Shown: positions 33,301 through 46,026, counted from the first letter of the stretch. The stretch is 64,000 nt of DNA from Heterodera schachtii (GCA_023374025.1 SIJG01000001.1:5878195-5942194); one strand, 5' to 3'. Made by a program: numbers and translations. The notes: generated from the sequence alone by a model not told the origin.

Positions 33301-36300
33301 TCATTTGGTACTTTTAGTGATTTTTTGAATTTTGGGCTATTTTTCCTTTGGGCCCCTAATTACCTAATACAGTAAGAACAGAGTGAGCCAATTAGACCTG
33401 GAATTGCCGATGGAAATTTGTAAAAATCTGAATTTTTCCTGAAGGGATGATTTCAAAATCTCGCTTTCTGTTCTGAAAGGGTGATTCTGTTCTTACTGTA
33501 TTCGGGATTCTGTACATTCAACGAAAGGGCAGAACTGATCAAATTCTCTAGAAAAAAGCTGAAAAACACCTTTTTGAATTTCATTTGGTACTTTTAGTGA
33601 TTTTTTGAATTTTGGGCTATTTTTCCTTTGGGCCCCTAATTACCTAATACAGTAAGAACAGAGTGAGCCAATTAGACCTGGAATTGCCGATGGAAATTTG
33701 TAAAAATCTGAATTTTTCCTGAAGGGATGATTTCAAAATCTCGCTTTCTGTTCTGAAAGGGTGATTCTGTTCTTACTGTATTCGGGATTCTGTACATTCA
33801 ACGAAAGGGCAGAACTGATCAAATTCTCTAGAAAAAAAGCTGAAAAACACCTTTTTGAATTTCATTTGGTACTTTTAGTGATTTTTTGAATTTTGGGCTA
33901 TTTTTCCTTTGGGCCCCTAATTACCTAATACAGTAAGAACAGGGTGAGCCAATTAGACCTGGAATTGCCGATGGAAATTTGTAAAAATCTGAATTTTTCC
34001 TGAAGGGATGATTTCAAAATCTCGCTTTCTGTTCTGAAAGGGTGATTCTGTTCTTACTGTATTCGGGATTCTGTACATTCAACGAAAGGGCAGAACTGAT
34101 CAAATTCTCTAGAAAAAAAGCTGAAAAACACCTTTTTGAATTTCATTTGGTACTTTTAGTGATTTTTTGAATTTTGGGCTATTTTTCCTTTGGGCCCCTA
34201 ATTACCTAATACAGTAAGAACAGGGTGACCCAATTAGACCTGGAATTGCCGATGGAAATTTGTAAAAATCTGAATTTTTCCTGAAGGGATGATTTCAAAA
34301 TCTCGCTTTCTGTTCTGAAAGGGTGATTCTGTTCTTACTGTATTCGGGATTCTGTACATTCAACGAAAGGGCAGAACTGATCAAATTCCCTAGAAAAAAA
34401 GCTGAAAAACACCTTTTTGAATTTCATTTGGTACTTTTAGTGATTTTTTGAATTTTGGGCTATTTTTCCTTTGGGCCCCTAATTACCTAATACAGTAAGA
34501 ACAGGGTGAGCCAATTAGACCTGGAATTGCCGATGGAAATTTGTAAAAATCTGAATTTTTCCTGAAGGGATGATTTCAAAATCTCGCTTTCTGTTCTGAA
34601 AGGGTGATTCTGTTCTTACTGTATTCGGGATTCTGTACATTCAACGAAAGGGCAGAACTGATCAAATTCTCTAGAAAAAAAGCTGAAAAACACCTTTTTG
34701 AATTTCATTTGGTACTTTTAGTGATTTTTTGAATTTTGGGCTATTTTTCCTTTGGGCCCCTAATTACCTAATACAGTAAGAACAGGGTGAGCCAATTAGA
34801 CCTGGAATTGCCGATGGAAATTTGTAAAAATCTGAATTTTTCCTGAAGGGATGATTTCAAAATCTCGCTTTCTGTTCTGAAAGGGTGATTCTGTTCTTAC
34901 TGTATTCGGGATTCTGTACATTCAACGAAAGGGCAGAACTGATCAAATTCTCTAGAAAAAAAGCTGAAAAACACCTTTTTGAATTTCATTTGGTACTTTT
35001 AGTGATTTTTTGAATTTTGGGCTATTTTTCCTTTGGGCCCCTAATTACCTAATACAGTAAGAACAGAGTGAGCCAATTAGACCTGGAATTGCCGATGGAA
35101 ATTTGTAAAAATCTGAATTTTTCCTGAAGGGATGATTTCAAAATCTCGCTTTCTGTTCTGAAAGGGTGATTCTGTTCTTACTGTATTCGGGATTCTGTAC
35201 ATTCAACGAAAGGGCAGAACTGATCAAATTCTCTAGAAAAAAAGCTGAAAAACACCTTTTTGAATTTCATTTGGTACTTTTAGTGATTTTTTGAATTTTG
35301 GGCTATTTTTCCTTTGGGCCCCTAATTACCTAATACAGTAAGAACAGGGTGAGCCAATTAGACCTGGAATTGCCGATGGAAATTTGTAAAAATCTGAATT
35401 TTTCCTGAAGGGATGATTTCAAAATCTCGCTTTCTGTTCTGAAAGGGTGATTCTGTTCTTACTGTATTCGGGATTCTGTACATTCAACGAAAGGGCAGAA
35501 CTGATCAAATTCTCTAGAAAAAAAGCTGAAAAACACCTTTTTGAATTTCATTTGGTACTTTTAGTGATTTTTTGAATTTTGGGCTATTTTTCCTTTGGGC
35601 CCCTAATTACCTAATACAGTAAGAACAGGGTGACCCAATTAGACCTGGAATTGCCGATGGAAATTTGTAAAAATCTGAATTTTTCCTGAAGGGATGATTT
35701 CAAAATCTCGCTTTCTGTTCTGAAAGGGTGATTCTGTTCTTACTGTATTCGGGATTCTGTACATTCAACGAAAGGGCAGAACTGATCAAATTCTCTAGAA
35801 AAAAAGCTGAAAAACACCTTTTTGAATTTCATTTGGTACTTTTAGTGATTTTTTGAATTTTGGGCTATTTTTCCTTTGGGCCCCTAATTACCTAATACAG
35901 TAAGAACAGGGTGAGCCAATTAGACCTGGAATTGCCGATGGAAATTTGTAAAAATCTGAATTTTTCCTGAAGGGATGATTTCAAAATCTCGCTTTCTGTT
36001 CTGAAAGGGTGATTCTGTTCTTACTGTATTCGGGATTCTGTACATTCAACGAAAGGGCAGAACTGATCAAATTCTCTAGAAAAAAAGCTGAAAAACACCT
36101 TTTTGAATTTCATTTGGTACTTTTAGTGATTTTTTGAATTTTGGGCTATTTTTCCTTTGGGCCCCTAATTACCTAATACAGTAAGAACAGGGTGAGCCAA
36201 TTAGACCTGGAATTGCCGATGGAAATTTGTAAAAATCTGAATTTTTCCTGAAGGGATGATTTCAAAATCTCGCTTTCTGTTCTGAAAGGGTGATTCTGTT

Positions 36301-39300
36301 CTTACTGTATTCGGGATTCTGTACATTCAACGAAAGGGCAGAACTGATCAAATTCTCTAGAAAAAAAGCTGAAAAACACCTTTTTGAATTTCATTTGGTA
36401 CTTTTAGTGATTTTTTGAATTTTGGGCTATTTTTCCTTTGGGCCCCTAATTACCTAATACAGTAAGAACAGAGTGAGCCAATTAGACCTGGAATTGCCGA
36501 TGGAAATTTGTAAAAATCTGAATTTTTCCTGAAGGGATGATTTCAAAATCTCGCTTTCTGTTCTGAAAGGGTGATTCTGTTCTTACTGTATTCGGGATTC
36601 TGTACATTCAACGAAAGGGCAGAACTGATCAAATTCTCTAGAAAAAAAGCTGAAAAACACCTTTTTGAATTTCATTTGGTACTTTTAGTGATTTTTTGAA
36701 TTTTGGGCTATTTTTCCTTTGGGCCCCTAATTACCTAATACAGTAAGAACAGGGTGAGCCAATTAGACCTGGAATTGCCGATGGAAATTTGTAAAAATCT
36801 GAATTTTTCCTGAAGGGATGATTTCAAAATCTCGCTTTCTGTTCTGAAAGGGTGATTCTGTTCTTACTGTATTCGGGATTCTGTACATTCAACGAAAGGG
36901 CAGAACTGATCAAATTCTCTAGAAAAAAAGCTGAAAAACACCTTTTTGAATTTCATTTGGTACTTTTAGTGATTTTTTGAATTTTGGGCTATTTTTCCTT
37001 TGGGCCCCTAATTACCTAATACAGTAAGAACAGGGTGAGCCAATTAGACCTGGAATTGCCGATGGAAATTTGTAAAAATCTGAATTTTTCCTGAAGGGAT
37101 GATTTCAAAATCTCGCTTTCTGTTCTGAAAGGGTGATTCTGTTCTTACTGTATTCGGGATTCTGTACATTCAACGAAAGGGCAGAACTGATCAAATTCTC
37201 TAGAAAAAAAGCTGAAAAACACCTTTTTGAATTTCATTTGGTACTTTTAGTGATTTTTTGAATTTTGGGCTATTTTTCCTTTGGGCCCCTAATTACCTAA
37301 TACAGTAAGAACAGAGTGACCCAATTAGACCTGGAATTGCCGATGGAAATTTGTAAAAATCTGAATTTTTCCTGAAGGGATGATTTCAAAATCTCGCTTT
37401 CTGTTCTGAAAGGGTGATTCTGTTCTTACTGTATTCGGGATTCTGTACATTCAACGAAAGGGCAGAACTGATCAAATTCTCTAGAAAAAAAGCTGAAAAA
37501 CACCTTTTTGAATTTCATTTGGTACTTTTAGTGATTTTTTGAATTTTGGGCTATTTTTCCTTTGGGCCCCTAATTACCTAATACAGTAAGAACAGGGTGA
37601 GCCAATTAGACCTGGAATTGCCGATGGAAATTTGTAAAAATCTGAATTTTTCCTGAAGGGATGATTTCAAAATCTCGCTTTCTGTTCTGAAAGGGTGATT
37701 CTGTTCTTACTGTATTCGGGATTCTGTACATTCAACGAAAGGGCAGAACTGATCAAATTCTCTAGAAAAAAAGCTGAAAAACACCTTTTTGAATTTCATT
37801 TGGTACTTTTAGTGATTTTTTGAATTTTGGGCTATTTTTCCTTTGGGCCCCTAATTACCTAATACAGTAAGAACAGAGTGACCCAATTAGACCTGGAATT
37901 GCCGATGGAAATTTGTAAAAATCTGAATTTTTCCTGAAGGGATGATTTCAAAATCTCGCTTTCTGTTCTGAAAGGGTGATTCTGTTCTTACTGTATTCGG
38001 GATTCTGTACATTCAACGAAAGGGCAGAACTGATCAAATTCTCTAGAAAAAAAGCTGAAAAACACCTTTTTGAATTTCATTTGGTACTTTTAGTGATTTT
38101 TTGAATTTTGGGCTATTTTTCCTTTGGGCCCCTAATTACCTAATACAGTAAGAACAGGGTGAGCCAATTAGACCTGGAATTGCCGATGGAAATTTGTAAA
38201 AATCTGAATTTTTCCTGAAGGGATGATTTCAAAATCTCGCTTTCTGTTCTGAAAGGGTGATTCTGTTCTTACTGTATTCGGGATTCTGTACATTCAACGA
38301 AAGGGCAGAACTGATCAAATTCTCTAGAAAAAAAGCTGAAAAACACCTTTTTGAATTTCATTTGGTACTTTTAGTGATTTTTTGAATTTTGGGCTATTTT
38401 TCCTTTGGGCCCCTAATTACCTAATACAGTAAGAACAGGGTGAGCCAATTAGACCTGGAATTGCCGATGGAAATTTGTAAAAATCTGAATTTTTCCTGAA
38501 GGGATGATTTCAAAATCTCGCTTTCTGTTCTGAAAGGGTGATTCTGTTCTTACTGTATTCGGGATTCTGTACATTCAACGAAAGGGCAGAACTGATCAAA
38601 TTCTCTAGAAAAAAAGCTGAAAAACACCTTTTTGAATTTCATTTGGTACTTTTAGTGATTTTTTGAATTTTGGGCTATTTTTCCTTTGGGCCCCTAATTA
38701 CCTAATACAGTAAGAACAGAGTGACCCAATTAGACCTGGAATTGCCGATGGAAATTTGTAAAAATCTGAATTTTTCCTGAAGGGATGATTTCAAAATCTC
38801 GCTTTCTGTTCTGAAAGGGTGATTCTGTTCTTACTGTATTCGGGATTCTGTACATTCAACGAAAGGGCAGAACTGATCAAATTCTCTAGAAAAAAAGCTG
38901 AAAAACACCTTTTTGAATTTCATTTGGTACTTTTAGTGATTTTTTGAATTTTGGGCTATTTTTCCTTTGGGCCCCTAATTACCTAATACAGTAAGAACAG
39001 AGTGAGCCAATTAGACCTGGAATTGCCGATGGAAATTTGTAAAAATCTGAATTTTTCCTGAAGGGATGATTTCAAAATCTCGCTTTCTGTTCTGAAAGGG
39101 TGATTCTGTTCTTACTGTATTCGGGATTCTGTACATTCAACGAAAGGGCAGAACTGATCAAATTCTCTAGAAAAAAAGCTGAAAAACACCTTTTTGAATT
39201 TCATTTGGTACTTTTAGTGATTTTTTGAATTTTGGGCTATTTTTCCTTTGGGCCCCTAATTACCTAATACAGTAAGAACAGGGTGAGCCAATTAGACCTG

Positions 39301-40012
39301 GAATTGCCGATGGAAATTTGTAAAAATCTGAATTTTTCCTGAAGGGATGATTTCAAAATCTCGCTTTCTGTTCTGAAAGGGTGATTCTGTTCTTACTGTA
39401 TTCGGGATTCTGTACATTCAACGAAAGGGCAGAACTGATCAAATTCTCTAGAAAAAAAGCTGAAAAACACCTTTTTGAATTTCATTTGGTACTTTTAGTG
39501 ATTTTTTGAATTTTGGGCTATTTTTCCTTTGGGCCCCTAATTACCTAATACAGTAAGAACAGGGTGAGCCAATTAGACCTGGAATTGCCGATGGAAATTT
39601 GTAAAAATCTGAATTTTTCCTGAAGGGATGATTTCAAAATCTCGCTTTCTGTTCTGAAAGGGTGATTCTGTTCTTACTGTATTCGGGATTCTGTACATTC
39701 AACGAAAGGGCAGAACTGATCAAATTCTCTAGAAAAAAAGCTGAAAAACACCTTTTTGAATTTCATTTGGTACTTTTAGTGATTTTTTGAATTTTGGGCT
39801 ATTTTTCCTTTGGGCCCCTAATTACCTAATACAATAAGAACAGGGTGACCCAATTAGACCTGGAATTGCCGATGGAAATTTGTAAAAATCTGAATTTTTC
39901 CTGAAGGGATGATTTCAAAATCTCGCTTTCTGTTCTGAAAGGGTGATTCTGTTCTTACTGTATTCGGGATTCTGTACATTCAACGAAAGGGCAGAACTGA
40001 TCAAATTCTCTA
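21394..40012. repeat. 281 bp satellite array, right block (about 66 copies)
   Basis: The same monomer as the left block, resuming in register after the LTR element and running without interruption to CAAATTCTCTA at 40012. Copies are very alike; recurrent variants include GAGCCAATT/GACCCAATT, CAGGGTG/CAGAGTG and CAGTAAG/CAATAAG. I saw no fixed higher-order period in these markers. One odd monomer lies near 24986-25110. Two copies near 31360 and 32485 share a TTTTTTGTATTTTGGG variant. Confidence 0.97.
24986..25110. repeat. Variant satellite monomer with internal duplications
   Basis: This monomer has TTTTTCCTTTCCTGAAGG, a 4 bp duplication, and an extra piece of about 20 bases with a second GTACATTCAACG. 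The length change alone opens a 77-codon minus-strand frame at 24910-25143, which I do not regard as a gene. Confidence 0.8.
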
Positions 40013-40828
40013 AGAAATTTATTCAAAACACGTTTAAAATGTTCAAATATTCTATTTTTGATTGTCCATGATCAATTTGAGCAATTTTTTGTAGAACTAG
40101 GTAAACATTTTGTGAAATTCTAAGCATGAAAAACCGAAGTTGATTTTTTTGCGGCCCTTTTTCCAAAAAACTTTTGGGGAACAAGGGGAGCCGGCGGTGC
40201 CGATAGGCCCACCAGGAAAAATTTTGTGATTTTTAATACGATTTGTTAACAGATTTGTCCACAAAATTGGCCAAATATGTTGGCATGTAAATATAGAGCA
40301 CACATAGAGCTTTCAAATGATGCCAGAATGGCTAATGTTGACTGACAAATAAAAAAGTTATATCATTTCGAAATTTGCGGCGCCGAAATGGTCCGCGCCG
40401 AAGTGACCCCGACCATATTCGTGATCAGCAACTCCGAAAGCCCCAGAATACATGTTTTTCTTACATAAAAATTCTAAAATAAATCAACTACTTGATCAAA
40501 ATCATAGACAAAATCAAAGATTTTTCAAATTCTGAGCTCAGGTTCGTAATCATTATATTTTTTGCACTAGAAAACTCAAAAAGAAAAATTTATTTTTCGC
40601 CGGGACACCAATACTCCAGTATTAACAAAAAGTGAAATTCAAAATGCTCACTTTTGTTCCAAAATTGACCAAGAAAAGCTAAATTTAGTCAAAATTGAGG
40701 CTGATGGGCAGGACAAGATTGAATTGGTGGTTTTGTGCAGTTTTCTGTTTTCCCCTCAAAACAGGGAATGACCAGCGATCAAACATCGACCAATGAAATG
40801 TTTTTCATTTTTTATTTTTTAAATTTAG
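40013..40828. other. Array edge with degraded repeats
   Basis: No gene is recognised. A reversed half-copy of the hairpin-bearing repeat core lies at about 40148-40262, with the motif near 40189-40216. A fragment of the foldback family (GTGATCAGCAACTCC) is near 40417. About 60 bases at 40728-40790 (TTTTGTGCAGTTTTCTGT...) recur at 41602 and 45173. Confidence 0.5.
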
Positions 40829-42008
40829 GACAAAATCGGAAACTATGCAGCAAAGGTCTTTGAGTTCGATGGCATCAGAATGGAGAAGAAAAAGCGAAGA
40901 AATACTGGCGAAAATCTTCAGCGCAATTGGATTGCATATTTGAAGGTTTGTCGTCAAGAGGTTTTGCTTTTTAATAAAAAAAAATTAAGGCTGATGGGCA
41001 GGACAAAATTGGATGTCCATATCAATGCAAACTGGAGACCAAACCGCTGACCGGATCAGTCGCAATGGTCGTTTTCCTTCAATCAAATTTTAATGAGAAT
41101 TCCCTTTTACAGAGGAAGACTTCCCCATCGAATTCGGCACGTTCCTTGTAAAGTTTTATTGTAATTCAATAGTTGTGTTTCTCACATAGAACAAAAATTA
41201 CAATTGCTCTTTTGGAATCATTTTTGATTAAATTAATGAATGTAGCAAACTGTTAGAAAATAGTTGACTTTTCAAGAATTTCAGGATTTCTTCGCCGCAT
41301 CTGAGCCCGTGTCTAACAAATTGGCCAAATTGCGAGGGACATGCAAGGCCGCACCAAAGGGCTTTCCAGTGATGGTGGAGCTGCCTGTGTACCCAACCAT
41401 CAAGGTGGCGCGCTTATTATTTTTTCAGCCACAGAATTTATACAACATTTGAAAATATACGTCATATGTGGTTCGAACACACCGAGTGCCATCTCAGCTT
41501 CGGAAATGGGCAAAATCTGATAAGTGCTGTCCGGGGGGGTCGCCCTCCTTGCCTTTTTGTTCTCAAACTCTTGGCCAATTTTGGATCAATTCGAAATTCT
41601 CCTAATTGGGGGTTTTGTGCAGTTTTCTGTTTTCCCCTCAAAACAGGGAATGACCAGCGATCAAACATCGGCCGAACACTCCCGTAACTTCCCAACAGCT
41701 GCTGAAACGTTATGCGAAGGACAAAAAAAAATTTTTGTGGGCGGGTTCTCAATTTTTGGTCAATATTGCTCTCCAGAAGTAAACGTAAAGTACCAAATGT
41801 TACGTGAAAAATACTCTAATTATTAAATTATCTTTTATATAATCCCAAATATTCATAGTAATTTAAAACTCGTATGTTTCAGCTGAAGGTGACGTGCCCA
41901 AAGTTCAAATGGAAGAAAAATACGACGCCCCTTTTGCTTCCATCGGATTATAAGCTGGATGAAGAGGAGATGGAGCTGGATCATTTTTTTCTATTTGATT
42001 TTATGTGA
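40829..42008 (+). pseudogene. ANKRD13-like gene, 3' half
   Basis: Exons 40829-40945, 41113-41147, 41282-41404 and 41883-42008 have GT-AG borders. The translation follows the C-terminal half of ANKRD13 proteins (ubiquitin-binding ankyrin proteins of the endosome): a KIGNYAAKVFEFDG segment, EDFPIEFG, then KGFPVMVELPVYPTIK joined in phase to LKVTCPKFKW, and an acidic end reaching TGA. The phase between exons 1 and 2 does not fit, so either an exon is missing or the copy has decayed. It has no N-terminal half upstream; the matching half lies 2.7 kb downstream. The last intron contains a 250 bp repeat shared with 45049. The family call is from remembered motifs. Confidence 0.5.
41488..41735 (+). 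repeat. Dispersed repeat, copy 1 of 2 (about 250 bp)
   Basis: This matches 45047-45325 closely, from CATCTCAGCTTCGGAAATGG to GCGAAGGAC followed by an A run. Copy 2 has about 30 extra bases near its end. A shorter third piece is at 40728-40790. Both long copies lie within ANKRD13-like fragments, so they may be part of that duplicated gene rather than a transposon. Confidence 0.75.
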
Positions 42009-42107
42009 TATGTATATAATTGATATGTATATGTAATAGTATTTTGTTTTTGTGATATGTATATAATTGTTATGTAAATGTGATATGTATATAGTTGCTA
42101 TGTATAT

Positions 42108-42807
42108 GTAATTTGTAGGGCTGCTAATTTTATGTAAATACATATTTTTTTCCTAGATTCTCCATGCTCTAATTAGTAGGAAAAACACTTTCTTTTTTGT
42201 GTTTGCGAACAAAAGTTGGGACTTTTATTTACATATTTTTACATATTTTGGGATTTTTCTACATATTACATATGTACATATTTTGGACTTTTTCGTACAT
42301 ATTTCGCAATTTTTTGTACATATTTTCATTTTTTTTTTACATATTTTGGGATTTTTCTACATATTACATATGTACATATTTTTATACATATTTTGGACTT
42401 TTTCGTACATATTTTGCAATTTTTCGAATATATTTTCATTTTTTTTTTACATATTTTGAGGATTTTTGAGAATTTTTATAGAAATTTTTTGCGAAAAATT
42501 AAAAAATTTTTTTGAAAATGAAATCTAAAGTTTTTCAAAAAATGAAATATCAAAAATTAATTTAAAATACTAAAAAGTGATTCTAAGCCTATTTTGGTCA
42601 TTTTTATGGCATTTTGTGCCTATTTCACTTTTTACGAAGAATTTTTTTTCCAAAAAATAACCATTAAAAATTTTTTTATTTACATATTTTAGTACATATT
42701 TGGGGATTTTTGTACATATTTCATACATATTTTAGCATTTTTTATACATATTTTATTTACCTAATTCGCAAATTTTCTTACATAAAATTAGCAGCCCTAG
42801 TAATTTG
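42108..42807. mobile_element. hAT-like non-autonomous element, TACATATTTT-rich
   Basis: The element spans 42116-42799 with terminal inverted repeats TAGGGCTGCTAATTTTATGTAA and its complement, flanked by exact 8 bp copies of GTAATTTG (42108-42115 and 42800-42807). An 8 bp duplication and AGGGCTG-like ends fit hAT. The interior is AT-rich and built of TACATATTTT variants, including a tandem pair of about 110 bp units. Frames such as 42197-42515 only translate that repeat and are not genes. Confidence 0.92.
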
Positions 42808-43298
42808 TATTATTGTTTGTGTAAATATTGTATATCAACATTTGGCCAAAAGTGCGCACCTTTATAAAAATCCAAGCGATAAATGGGTACGTACAATGCG
42901 CCGCCAATTGAAAAAATTTCAACTTCCCTATTCACCAGACTCAATTCGTTTCTTTCAAAATCTCGATAAAATTTCATTTCTATTTTTTATTCGATTAATT
43001 CACTAGAGATATGCAAAGCCATGAGAATTCATTAGTGACATTTGATCTGCCAAGCCCGGACAAAAGAATTGAGTTGTTTCGTCTTGATGCTGAACCTATT
43101 ATGAAATTTGTTACTCCCGGATTTGGCTTGTTTATAAGCAGATTCACAGATGATATGCTCGTCAGCTACTTTAAAAAGTTCATCATTTTTTATTGCTTCA
43201 AAAAAGTGGTTTTGGTTTTTCCGGAATTCTTTGTTTTCATTAATAATTACAAATTGCCTATTTATGTTTTATTTCAGCAAAGAAATTGACAAATACCA

Positions 43299-44263
43299 GA
43301 AGAATGGGAAAATATTGATCATATGATCCAGAGCCAAAAATGGTCGAAATATATACCAATCGATAGCTCTCGGTCTGTAATGGAAGAATCCGAAAGAATT
43401 TTTCTGCGGCAACCAATCCCTGAAGAGTTACAGACCCGGGACTGAAATGGCCAAATGGCTTTGGGACTGAACCGTCCACTGGCTTAAAATGCATGGAATT
43501 GCGACAAAATGAATATGAATCAATTCCGCACGGTCTGCTAATCATGAATCCGAAAGAATTTTTGGATAAAAATGAAATTGACAAAAGTTAGACTCCCCTC
43601 AAAATCGGCTCAGCCAAAAAAAAAAAAAATTCGTCAAATATAAAAGATGAATTTTGCTTATTGCGCTAAAAAACCGCCGCACACTCGACTACGGCGGCCA
43701 GTAGGTGGGGCGAGACTACGGGCTACGGAAGAAATCCGCGCGTGATCCGCAGGCGGTTGACTGATTGGCGGGGGCCCTTCGGGCCCCCGCAGTCAACCGC
43801 CTGTGGCGCTCGTCAGACGTCTTCCTCCGCCCTCCGTCTCGCCCCACTACTTGCTCCGTCTTCGCATGCTCCCTTTTGCGAAGTTCGAAAGCTACAAGTG
43901 GTCTTAAGCGTTTTTTGGCTCACTAAATTGGTTTTTTTTTATCACAGTCATTTTAGAGGTTTTGATGACCCATAACTTTTGTCAATTTCATTTTTATCCA
44001 AAAATTCTTTCGGATTCATGATTAGCAGACCGTGCGGAATTGATTCATATTCATTTTGTCGCAATTCATGCATTTTAAGCCAGTGGACGGTTCAGTCCCA
44101 AAGCCATTTGGCCATTTCAGTCCCGGGTCTGTAACTCTTCAGGGATTGGTTGCCGCAGAAAAATTCTTTCGGATTCTTCCATTACAGACCGAGAGCTATC
44201 GATTGGTATATATTTCGACCATTTTTGGCTCTGGATCATATGATCAATATTTACCGAAGAATG
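43299..44263. mobile_element. hAT-like foldback element with long arms, inserted in an exon
   Basis: The element is 43307-44255, flanked by GAAGAATG at 43299-43306 and 44256-44263. The arms (about 43307-43590 and 43973-44255) are near-perfect reverse complements of about 285 bp and begin GGWAAATATTGATCATATG. The arms have partial coding character (short open runs ending DKNEID), as if a gene piece had been captured. The centre holds a second element, the GC hairpin repeat at 43660-43880. Confidence 0.9.
43660..43880. mobile_element. GC-rich hairpin repeat, copy 1
   Basis: From GCTTATTGCGCTAAAAAACC to CTCCCTTTTGCG. It can fold on itself: CAGGCGGTTGACT pairs with AGTCAACCGCCTG, and inside that GCGGGGGCCC pairs with GGGCCCCCGC around a TTC loop. 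An outer pair uses GTAGGTGGGGCGAGAC and GTCTCGCCCCACTAC. It is nested in the spacer of the foldback element and nearly identical to copy 2 at 46771-46998. Confidence 0.88.
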
Positions 44264-44704
44264 TTCCGTCTCATCTTCGTTACTTTTACCTCATACGAGC
44301 CGTGGTCTGTTATTTTTTGTTAGTTTTTGAAACCAAATGCGAAACTGAATGACTGTGAAATTATATGTTTTAGTGGAAAATAGAGTTAGTGGATGAACAG
44401 AGAGCGGAGTGGGAAAAAAGAGCAGAGGATGAGCCTCATCTTGTGGAACTTTCGGACAATTCTCCTGATTTATTTGATCGAATATTAAAGCGTGAAATTG
44501 ACAGAAGTGGGCTTATCACTTTAATCTTTATGTAACAAACTTTTAGAATTGTATGAACGGTCTGAAGCATTCGAAGAATTCAAATTACGGGAGAACGCTT
44601 TCAAAGAATATTTTATGAATAAGTACGACAAAAATTTGGAGATTCCGTCCGATTCGCCGTTTGAAGTTTTATAATTTTTATACCTAATTTGTCTATTTAT
44701 TAAG

Positions 44705-45739
44705 ACATTGTTGAGAAACTGCTGAAGGCTGGAGGACTTGTTTCAATCAAGAATAAAGCCGGCTGGAACTCGCTGGACGAGGCCGTTGCAAACGGAGACC
44801 GGAACATTGGTGGGTTTAAAAAACACAAAAATAATTTTATAGTTGATGAAATATATAATAATTAAATTACTATTTGTCCAGCTGACAATTAGCGGGTAAA
44901 ACATTATCTCGTTTGGCGTTATGTTATTTTGTCTCTGTGAGTGGATCATTTGTTTGATCAACCAATCCCACTAATTGTCTTTTAAAATCAGCTGGCAAAT
45001 TGCACCACAGAGTTAAAAGAAACAGATACTGCAGCACTTCTGAATGACATCTCAGCTTCGGAAATGGGCAAAATCAGATAAGTGCCGTCCGGGGGGGTCG
45101 CCCTCCTTGTCTTTTTGTTCTCAAACTCTTGGCCAATTTTGGATCAATTCGAAATTCTCTCCTAATTCGGGGGTTTTGTGCAGTTTTCTGTTTCCCCCTC
45201 AAAACAGGGAATGACCAGCGATCAAACACCGACGAACACTCCCGTAACTCCCCAACAGCTGCTGAAATGTGCCATTCAGACTAAACTCCACAAAGCAATG
45301 CGAAGGACAAAAAAAAAATTTTTTGGGCGGTTAACGCTGAAAAATTTTATTCATGGATTAGAAGAGTTTATCGTCATTTGGTTAAAATTTAACTTTCAGT
45401 GAAAAAAGTGCTGATCACTTTTGAGGCACAAACGGGGAACACTTCAATGCGTCTGCAAAGAAGTTATTGGCACAAAACGACCGTGATTTTACACTGGAAA
45501 TAAAATGGGTAATTAACTAATTATAACTGAATATCTCTAATTTTTACCCCCAAATTTATCAGAAAGTGACTTCGTGGCTCCGTAATATTTTTTTATTATA
45601 AAAAATTTATACTTTTATTATTTTTTCAAACAGTGCCTGCTCGTTTGCGTCCAGAAGATTCAATCTTCGTGAGCAAAACTGGGGACAAAATGCGAATGGA
45701 TTTTTCAATCAAGGAATTCAGCGTGGCAACGTTGAAATG
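44705..45739 (+). pseudogene. ANKRD13-like gene, 5' half
   Basis: Exons I can support are 44705-44809 (an ankyrin repeat: DIVEKLLKAGG then AGWNSLDEAVANGD), a possible exon from 44992, about 45412-45509 ending in NDRDFTLEIKW, a 19-base exon 45563-45581 (KVTSWL) and 45634-45739 (LRPEDSIFVSKTGDK, then MDFSIKEF). The last three join in phase and follow the GPCR-chaperone-like domain of ANKRD13. An in-frame TGA precedes the FTLEIKW exon, and the 44992 exon runs to a stop inside the shared 250 bp repeat. The gene ends abruptly after 45739; its 3' half is upstream at 40829-42008. Confidence 0.5.
45047..45325 (+). repeat. Dispersed repeat, copy 2 of 2
   Basis: This is the counterpart of 41488-41735. 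It includes the GGGGGGGTCGCCCTCCTTG tract and the AAAACAGGGAATGACCAGCG segment. It carries about 30 bases absent from copy 1. Confidence 0.75.
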
Positions 45740-46026
45740 GTTTTTTTTAATTACAAGCAAAATCGTTAATAAATGTTTATATTATTTTCCAGTGTTAAAT
45801 TTAATTTCATAAATTTCATCCATAAAATTTACACAAATTTGCAAATATAAAAGAACAAGAACCAAGAACATACAAAGTCAAAGTAAAATATTTGTTGTGT
45901 AGTTTGAAAATTAATCATTAAAACCCGGATCAGTTCATATTTCTAACCCCGGAACCGAATTCGATCAAAAAATTCGGAAATCATTTCACCAGAACTCAAT
46001 TTATTGTAATACGGTAATAGGAGTGA

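Larger units (their letters stand above)
42830..44673 (+). pseudogene. Unrecognised multi-exon gene, one exon split by a transposon
   Basis: Likely coding segments are about 42835-42970 (start and end uncertain), 43010-43179, 43278-43306 continued at 44264-44301, 44374-44491 and 44546-44673. Phase is kept from the second segment to the stop. The protein is charged and helical, with stretches such as WVRTMRRQLKKFQLPY, DEQRAEWEKRAEDEP and YFMNKYDKNLEI. I do not recognise it; a mitochondrial or ribosome-associated role would be a guess. A 949 bp element interrupts the third coding exon, and its 8 bp target duplication is within the codons, so this copy should not make the full protein unless the insert is removed. 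Confidence 0.5.

Noticed and set aside
21394..40012. CRISPR-like array of regular repeats
   Set aside because: The unit is one 281 bp monomer repeated end to end with no unique spacers, in a eukaryotic setting. It is a satellite.
42197..42515. Three overlapping aromatic-rich open frames
   Set aside because: They translate the TACATATTTT repeat inside a hAT-like element; all three frames give the same kind of peptide.
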